The notes under the pieces: generated by a model
Seen by the model: only the letters and a program-made list of their open reading frames with translations
What the model was told of the DNA's origin: nothing
Database searches by the model: none
Made by a program: the position numbers and the translations under genes
Assembly (NCBI GenBank): GCA_029933755.1
Contig: JAOZNO010000061.1
Span: forward strand, 1-10,852
DNA length: 10,852 nt
Direction of reading: 5' to 3'
From: Bacteroidales bacterium
Lineage (GTDB): Bacteria; Bacteroidota; Bacteroidia; Bacteroidales; NBLH01
In this document: piece by piece, positions 6,522-10,852 of the stretch
Layout: each line of letters opens with the position of its first letter
How positions within the stretch are numbered: position 1 is the first letter of the stretch

Positions 6522-8435
6522 TTGGAGAAGATACTTATTATAATTATTGGTTTTGCTATAATTGTTGCTGCATCAGGTAATATTGCACAGGTTTTTTTGA
6601 AATTTAAGCTGCCTTTAATAACCGGATTTTTATTTGTAGGGATAATCTCTGGTCCTTATGTGGCCGGATTAATTACGAAAGAGTCTGTACATGAATTGTT
6701 GTTTGTAAATGATATCTCGCTTGCTTTTATTGCTTTTGCTGCAGGTTCAGAACTTTATTTGAAAGAACTGAGAGGAAGGTTCAAAATAATCAGTTGGATG
6801 ACCTTTGGGCAACTAATTGTAACTTTTGTGCTGAGCAGTATCGTGTTGTTTTATATTGCAGATTATATTCCATTTATGAAAGAAATGGGTAGGAATGGTA
6901 GAATTGCCATATCTATTCTTGTAGGAACCATTTTTGTTGCCCGATCACCATCATCGGCTATTGCTATTATCACTGAATTACGAGCCAAAGGGTCTTTTAC
7001 TAAAACGGCAATTGGAGTCACCGTTATAACAGATGTATTTGTTATCATATTATTTACTATTTGTTTTTCTATTGCGGGAACCTTAATCAGTGGAACCGAA
7101 TTTGAATTTATAACAATTTTCATTCTATTTATTGAACTTATTTTTTCTATTGTATTTGGTGTTCTCGTAGGAAAATTAATGGCATTTTTTATGTCTTTTA
7201 ACTTATATGGTTCATTAAAGACTGTATTCGTTTTGGGAACTGGCTGGGGAGTATATGGATTTGCTCATTTGTTAGGTGAGTTAAGTATAAGTGAATTGGG
7301 TTTTCATTTTTATGCTGAGCCCCTTTTAATAAGCATTATTGCTAGTTTTTATATTATTAACTATACAAATCACCGTCAAGAATTTATCAAAGTTATTGAA
7401 GACGCAGGACCCATAATATATATCATGTTTTTTACGCTCACAGGTGCATTTATTTCTCTGGATGTACTTGAACATTATTGGTTTATTGCAATTGTCTTAT
7501 TCCTAATCAGGCTTATAACAATGATAATGGGTTCTTTTTTAGGTGCTTCTGGAGCCGGCGAATCGAGCCTTTTTATGCGTATTGGCTGGATGCCTTATGT
7601 AACACAGGCAGGTGTGAGTTTAGGTCTGGTAACTATTGTTGCTAACGCATTTCCTGAGTGGGGAGAAGAGTTTGAAACTATTTTGATTGCAGTTATTGTT
7701 TTGAACCAGATACTTGGCCCCCCATTTTTTAAATGGTCAATAACGCGAATGGGTGAAAGTCATAAAAAGGCAGATACACCTGTATTTGACGGTGTTCATG
7801 AGGCATTAATTTTTGGTCTGGAGGATCAGTCGCTCTCTTTAGCAAAAACACTAATAGAACACAATTGGAAAGTGAAAATTGCCACAATGAGGGATGATAT
7901 AAAAAGGAATCGTTTTAAAGATTATGATATCGTTACAATTGACAATTATTCATTAGAAACATTTCATAGGTTAGAAGCGGTGAAAGCAGAGGCAATTATT
8001 GCTATGCAAACGGATATTGAAAACCTTAAAATATGTGAAATCGCATATGAGCATTGTGGAACAAAAGATTTAATTGTTCGTTTGCATGAGCATAGTAATT
8101 TTGAAGAGTTTCAAAAACTGGGCGCACTAATAGTTGAACCTTCAACATCAATTGTTAACTTATTATTTCACTTTGTACGTTCTCCAATTGCTACATCTAT
8201 ATTGCTGGGTATGGAGGGGCATAAAGATGCTGTTGATATTGAGGTTGTTAATTCTGATATTCAGGGAATGGCACTTCGAGATTTGCGCTTGCCAAATGAT
8301 ATTCTGATTTTAGCTGTAAAGCGTGGTGGAAATACTGTTATATCTCATGGTTACACTCGCTTAAGGCTTGGTGATCAAGTGACTATTGTCGGTACGAAAG
8401 AAAGTATTGCGAAAGTACAACTCAAATTCGAATAA
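6522..8435 (+). CDS. Kef-type (CPA2) cation:proton antiporter with C-terminal RCK/TrkA domains
   Basis: A 637-residue inner-membrane protein. Residues 1 to about 410 form a multi-helix Na+/H+ exchanger domain (PF00999) with TM signatures FKLPLITGFLFVGIISGP (28-45) and FIAFAAGSELYLKELR (69-84), plus VARSPSSAIAII (139-150) and GVTVITDVFVII (165-176), where D171 is the likely ion-binding aspartate. Residues about 427-545 resemble a TrkA-N/RCK_N Rossmann domain, but the glycine loop reads GLEDQS (432-437) instead of GxGxxG. Residues about 570-637 form a typical RCK_C domain (LRDLRLPNDILILAVKRGG, then GDQVTIVG). It probably exchanges K+ or Na+ for H+. Start: an in-frame TAG at 6495-6497 and no ATG between leave TTG at 6522 as the only normal start, giving MEKILIIIIGF directly before helix 1. 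Family call sure; ion specificity unknown. Confidence 0.9.
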   Translation: MEKILIIIIGFAIIVAASGNIAQVFLKFKLPLITGFLFVGIISGPYVAGLITKESVHELLFVNDISLAFIAFAAGSELYLKELRGRFKIISWMTFGQLIVTFVLSSIVLFYIADYIPFMKEMGRNGRIAISILVGTIFVARSPSSAIAIITELRAKGSFTKTAIGVTVITDVFVIILFTICFSIAGTLISGTEFEFITIFILFIELIFSIVFGVLVGKLMAFFMSFNLYGSLKTVFVLGTGWGVYGFAHLLGELSISELGFHFYAEPLLISIIASFYIINYTNHRQEFIKVIEDAGPIIYIMFFTLTGAFISLDVLEHYWFIAIVLFLIRLITMIMGSFLGASGAGESSLFMRIGWMPYVTQAGVSLGLVTIVANAFPEWGEEFETILIAVIVLNQILGPPFFKWSITRMGESHKKADTPVFDGVHEALIFGLEDQSLSLAKTLIEHNWKVKIATMRDDIKRNRFKDYDIVTIDNYSLETFHRLEAVKAEAIIAMQTDIENLKICEIAYEHCGTKDLIVRLHEHSNFEEFQKLGALIVEPSTSIVNLLFHFVRSPIATSILLGMEGHKDAVDIEVVNSDIQGMALRDLRLPNDILILAVKRGGNTVISHGYTRLRLGDQVTIVGTKESIAKVQLKFE

Positions 8436-8438
8436 TAG

Positions 8439-8458
8439 TTTACTTTTTGTAAAGTAAA
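8439..8458 (+). terminator. Stem-loop after the antiporter gene, possible terminator
   Basis: TTTACTTT (8439-8446) and AAAGTAAA (8451-8458) form a perfect 8-bp stem with a TTGT loop, starting three bases after the stop codon. The stem has only two G/C-containing pairs and the following sequence (TCTTATGATTTTTAT) is T-rich but not a clean T run, so termination strength is uncertain. Confidence 0.45.
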
Positions 8459-8613
8459 TCTTATGATTTTTATCAGCTATTCATATGTGTAAATATATGA
8501 ATTGAATCCTAACATCAGACTGATAGATAGTTACAGTCATTTAAGAAATTCACAGCTAAATATACAAATCTCTATTTTGTTTGCTGAAATTTAATTATTC
8601 TATTAATTCAAAC

Positions 8614-8621
8614 TAACTTTG
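8614..8621 (+). promoter_or_regulatory. Perfect -7 box (TAACTTTG) upstream of hydG
   Basis: TAACTTTG matches TAnnTTTG exactly and is identical to the box upstream of the secreted-protein gene. No good TTG lies 18-20 bp upstream (only TTA at 8591-8593). A weak -33 element fits a promoter that needs an activator, which would be reasonable for a hydrogenase maturation gene, but that is inference. Confidence 0.45.
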
Positions 8622-8761
8622 CAGCATATTAAATACTACTTATTAGAAAAAGCGGTGTTACGGCTTGATTTTTTTTTAAAAAAAGATTGAGAATAAAAAA
8701 ATTATTGAATAATTGCTAATAGCTTGATGAGATTAGAGTTAAGGATAAAATTTATTATATT

Positions 8762-10192
8762 ATGATTTATCAGCCACAGGAGTATAAGATTAAGGATGAA
8801 CGGATGAAACCGTTTATTGATGCAGATGAGATATGGGATGTTCTTGAAAGTGAAAAGGAACCGACAAAAGAACAAGTTCGTGAGGTTATAAACAAGGCTT
8901 TGGATAAAAATAGGCTGAGTCTGCAAGAAACCGCGATTTTAATTAATGCAAAGAATCCTGAACTAATTAATGAAATTAAAGAAGGTGCCCGAACACTAAA
9001 AGAGAAGGTCTATGGTCATCGTATTGTGCTTTTTGCACCTTTGTATATTGGTAATTTGTGTACAAATAATTGTGCTTATTGCGGATACAAAGCATCTAAT
9101 AAAACGGTTAAACGGGTAACATTAGATAAAGAGGAAATTATAAAACAGGTAAAAGCTCTTGAAGATACTGGCCAAAAACGACTTATTATGGTCTATGGCG
9201 AACATGAAAAATATAGTCCCGAATTTATTGCTGAGTCTGTAGAAACGGTTTATAAAGTAAAGAGTGGTCATGGTGAAATACGCAGGGTTAATATTAATGC
9301 TGCACCGCTGGATATTGAAGGGTTTAAAACGGTTAAGAAATCTGAAATTGGGACATATCAGATTTTTCAGGAAACTTATCATCTAGAGGCTTATAAGAAA
9401 GTTCATCTTTCCGGAAAAAAGCGTGATTATGATTGGCGCTTAACGGCACTTGACCGTGCCCAGGAAGCAGGAATTGATGATGTAGGTATTGGTGCTTTAT
9501 TTGGTTTGTATGATTGGCGTTTTGAAGTACTGGGACTGATAAGGCATGTGAATCATTTTGAGGCAGTATATAAAGTAGGCCCACATACCATTTCTTTTCC
9601 AAGGATACAGTATGCCTCAGAGTTGGATATTGATAAGTCTTATCTTGTAAGTGATGAGGATTTTACAAAGCTGGTTGCAATTCTTCGATTAGCTGTACCT
9701 TATACCGGTTTAATTCTTACTGCACGCGAGTCACCTGAGATTAGAGCGGAAATCATGCAGTTTGGTATATCACAAATTGACGGTGGCACCAATATTGAAA
9801 TGAAAGGTTATACTAAAAAGAATGGCGAAAAACAGGATATCGACAAAGAACAGTTTTTAATTAATGATAATCGTTCTTTAAATGAAATAATGGATGATTT
9901 GATTAAAAATAAGTATATTCCTTCTTTTTGTACTGCTTGCTACCGATTAGGCCGAACTGGTGAGCACTTCATGGAGTTTTCGGTTCCGGGTTTTATTAAG
10001 AGGTACTGCACACCAAATGCAATACTTACTTTGGTTGAATATCTTGAAGACTATGCCCCGGAAGCAACAAAAAAAAGAGGCTATGAACTAATCGAAGAGA
10101 AAATGTCGGAAATTGAAGATGCTAAATATGTTGAAAAAGTGAAAAAACGCATTGAAGATATTAAAGAAGGAAAAAGAGATTTGTATTTTTAA
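8762..10192 (+). CDS. hydG: [FeFe]-hydrogenase H-cluster radical SAM maturase HydG (tyrosine lyase)
   Basis: HydG splits tyrosine with S-adenosylmethionine into p-cresol and dehydroglycine, and turns the latter into the CO and cyanide ligands of the [FeFe]-hydrogenase H-cluster. The 476-residue protein has the radical SAM cluster motif CX3CX2C at C100, C104 and C107 (CTNNCAYCGYKASN), and the HydG-specific C-terminal motif CX2CX22C at C390, C393 and C416 (CTACYRLGRTGEHFMEF), which binds the auxiliary cluster where Fe(CO)(CN) is built. ThiH, the closest relative, lacks this C-terminal spacing. Other family stretches are GALFGLYDWRFEVLG (244-258), VGPHTISFPR (272-281) and ISQIDGGTNIE (336-346). 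Length is normal. HydE, HydF and the hydrogenase are not in this window. The ATG at 8762 is used; an internal Met at residue 15 is a possible alternative. Repeat element 2 begins 27 bp after the stop. Confidence 0.96.
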   Translation: MIYQPQEYKIKDERMKPFIDADEIWDVLESEKEPTKEQVREVINKALDKNRLSLQETAILINAKNPELINEIKEGARTLKEKVYGHRIVLFAPLYIGNLCTNNCAYCGYKASNKTVKRVTLDKEEIIKQVKALEDTGQKRLIMVYGEHEKYSPEFIAESVETVYKVKSGHGEIRRVNINAAPLDIEGFKTVKKSEIGTYQIFQETYHLEAYKKVHLSGKKRDYDWRLTALDRAQEAGIDDVGIGALFGLYDWRFEVLGLIRHVNHFEAVYKVGPHTISFPRIQYASELDIDKSYLVSDEDFTKLVAILRLAVPYTGLILTARESPEIRAEIMQFGISQIDGGTNIEMKGYTKKNGEKQDIDKEQFLINDNRSLNEIMDDLIKNKYIPSFCTACYRLGRTGEHFMEFSVPGFIKRYCTPNAILTLVEYLEDYAPEATKKRGYELIEEKMSEIEDAKYVEKVKKRIEDIKEGKRDLYF

Positions 10193-10218
10193 AAGAGTAA
10201 AAGTATCCATTTTAAATA

Positions 10219-10564
10219 TTGAGTCTGCTCCGAAAAATGTAGTTTTCTGTATTTAGCCCCTCGGTCGCCATAGGCTTGCCGACGGTGCGACGCTAAGCTG
10301 GTTGTTAATAGGCAGATATACAGACTAATACATTTTTGATTGGCTATGGTTCAGATGTTCTGTGATACTAATAATTATTCGTTTTGTGCTAATTGACAGG
10401 TAATTAAAAATGTAGTTTTATTATTTTAATTACTAATTGCCAGTGTACTAATTACTTGCTTAAAATAGGCAATACAGATATTAAAAATATCACAGAACAT
10501 CTATACTAGAGCCTTTTGATTCTAATAGGATTACCCGCTAAGCGGCTTTTTGGAGTGCCGTCAA
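10219..10564. repeat. Palindromic repeat element, copy 2 (346 bp)
   Basis: Starts with TTGAGTCTGCTCCGAAAA and ends with CTTTTTGGAGTGCCGTCAA, the same ends as copy 1 but with an unrelated, longer interior. The interior contains a perfect 14-bp inverted repeat, AGATGTTCTGTGAT (10353-10366) with ATCACAGAACATCT (10489-10502), flanked by GGCT/AGCC; an inner GTAATTAAAA/TTTTAATTAC hairpin (10400-10433); CCGCtaaGCGG (10535-10545); a 14-bp direct repeat AAAAATGTAGTTTT (10233-10246 and 10406-10419); and a GC-rich block at 10256-10301. AATATT occurs at both boundaries (10215-10220 and 10563-10568), a possible 6-bp target duplication if the element runs from GAGTC to CCGTC. It fills the gap between hydG and the converging gene and carries no credible coding frame. 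It accounts for nearly all of the 374 bp without a gene. Confidence 0.75.
10256..10301. other. GC-rich block inside repeat element 2
   Basis: About 70% G+C (32 of 46 by my count) within otherwise very AT-rich intergenic DNA. It can pair locally: GTCGC (10264-10268) with GCGAC (10287-10291), or TCGG (10261-10264) with CCGA (10279-10282). CGCTAAGC at its right side (10291-10298) recurs in the hairpin near the element's right end (10536-10543). It may be a separately acquired module or a structured core. Confidence 0.5.
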
Positions 10565-10566
10565 TA

Positions 10567-10852
10567 TTAGAATTTAACCGTAACAGACCTACCTGAAACA
10601 ACTTTAAAGTTTTTGATTTTTGAAAGATCCATCTTTTTTGCCAGGGCTGTTCGCCAAACTATACGGTAGTTTCCCGGTTGCACTATTAAAACACTGCGGG
10701 TTATGCCATTTAAATTACGTACCCATTCCTGTTTCTTGTTTCTAATAACATATAAACTTCCAAATCCTTTTGCAGGTGCTGTAAAGTTTACCAAGCCAGG
10801 TTGTGGAATTAATATGGTATTTGTTTTGCTCTGCGTAACTTTAATATTGTTT
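10567..10852 (-). CDS. C-terminal fragment of a probable VWA-domain-type protein (N-terminus beyond window)
   Basis: The frame is open from the window edge to a TAA at 10569-10567, giving about 94 residues, so this is the end of a longer protein and not a short gene starting at the internal TTG near 10794. The tail reads as a beta-rich carboxypeptidase-regulatory-like or carbohydrate-binding-like fold: ILIPQPGLVNFTAPAKGFGS, then YVIRNKKQEWVRNLNG, VLIVQPGNYRIVWR and FKVVSGRSVTVKF. From memory, this arrangement (IPQPG, a modifier-like G.GS.Y strand, LQPG.YR.V.R, K.F.V.SG.SV.V) is common at the C-terminus of Bacteroidota proteins with an N-terminal von Willebrand A domain. The VWA domain itself is not visible, so the family call is tentative. 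It converges with hydG, and its stop codon lies two bases beyond the right end of repeat element 2. Confidence 0.55.
   Translation of the reverse strand, partial: NNIKVTQSKTNTILIPQPGLVNFTAPAKGFGSLYVIRNKKQEWVRNLNGITRSVLIVQPGNYRIVWRTALAKKMDLSKIKNFKVVSGRSVTVKF

Larger units (their letters stand above)
8436..8761. other. 326-bp intergenic region between antiporter and hydG
   Basis: AT-rich and without a credible gene. It holds a stem-loop right after the antiporter stop (8439-8458), a perfect -7 octamer at 8614-8621, and a T9A7 run at 8669-8684 that should be strongly bent or able to fold. From the predicted promoter, hydG would have an untranslated leader of roughly 130 nt. I recognise no known riboswitch in it. 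Confidence 0.5.

Noticed and set aside
6863..7123. Minus-strand frame of 86 codons within the antiporter gene
   Set aside because: Antisense to conserved membrane segments of the antiporter, without independent support.
8702..8926. Minus-strand frame of 74 codons across the hydG start
   Set aside because: It is rich in Ile, Leu, Phe and Asn as expected from the complement of an AT-rich leader, and most of it is antisense to a certain gene.
9122..9602. Minus-strand frames of 86 and 89 codons within hydG
   Set aside because: They overlap each other and the clearly coding HydG sequence; no signal or domain supports them.
8762..10192. ThiH (thiamine tyrosine lyase) as the identity of the radical SAM gene
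   Set aside because: The C-terminal CX2CX22C motif (C390, C393, C416) with YRLGRTGEHFM is specific to HydG.
10219..10564. Integron attC site or CRISPR-like array
   Set aside because: No attC core boxes (RYYYAAC/GTTRRRY arrangement) and no regularly spaced direct repeats; the repeats present are inverted and nested.

Overview
The window is AT-rich DNA from a member of the Bacteroidota, probably an anaerobic or facultative Bacteroidales/Marinilabiliales-type organism. That placement is an inference. It rests on several TAnnTTTG -7 boxes with an upstream TTG, a lack of clear Shine-Dalgarno sequences, Bacteroidota-style hypothetical proteins, and an [FeFe]-hydrogenase maturase. No rRNA, tRNA, CRISPR array or transposase gene was seen.

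Layout: (1) 1-416, minus: the N-terminal part of an AI-2E-family membrane transporter, cut by the window edge. (2) 673-1197, minus: a small membrane-anchored conserved protein. (3) 1496-3373, plus: aspartate ammonia-lyase with an extra N-terminal cyclic-nucleotide-binding-like domain. (4) 3381-3514: a compact palindromic repeat element, copy 1. (5) 3622-4836, plus: a class I aspartate-type aminotransferase. (6) 6245-4845, minus: a two-gene unit, a secreted protein of unknown function followed by a four-helix membrane protein of unknown function. (7) 6522-8435, plus: a Kef-type cation:proton antiporter with C-terminal RCK domains, preceded by a perfect 18-bp palindrome. (8) 8762-10192, plus: HydG, the radical SAM enzyme that makes CO and cyanide for the [FeFe]-hydrogenase H-cluster. 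(9) 10219-10564: palindromic repeat element, copy 2, larger and with a different interior. (10) 10567-10852, minus: the C-terminal end of a protein resembling the tails of Bacteroidota VWA-domain proteins.

The aspartase and the aminotransferase form a metabolic pair: one releases fumarate and ammonium from aspartate, the other interconverts aspartate and oxaloacetate. With HydG this fits a fermentative or fumarate-respiring lifestyle, but HydE, HydF and the hydrogenase are not in the window. The other genes look like ordinary chromosomal neighbours.

The least explained signal is the pair of intergenic elements. Both start with TTGAGTCTGCTCCGAAAA and end with CTTTT(C/T)GGAGTGCCGTCAA. These ends are imperfect inverted repeats of each other, and the interiors are unrelated (134 bp versus 346 bp) and rich in nested palindromes. 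Both copies lie just downstream of a plus-strand stop codon in the same orientation. They look like a REPIN/MITE-like family with variable interiors, though a role as terminators or structured RNAs is also possible.
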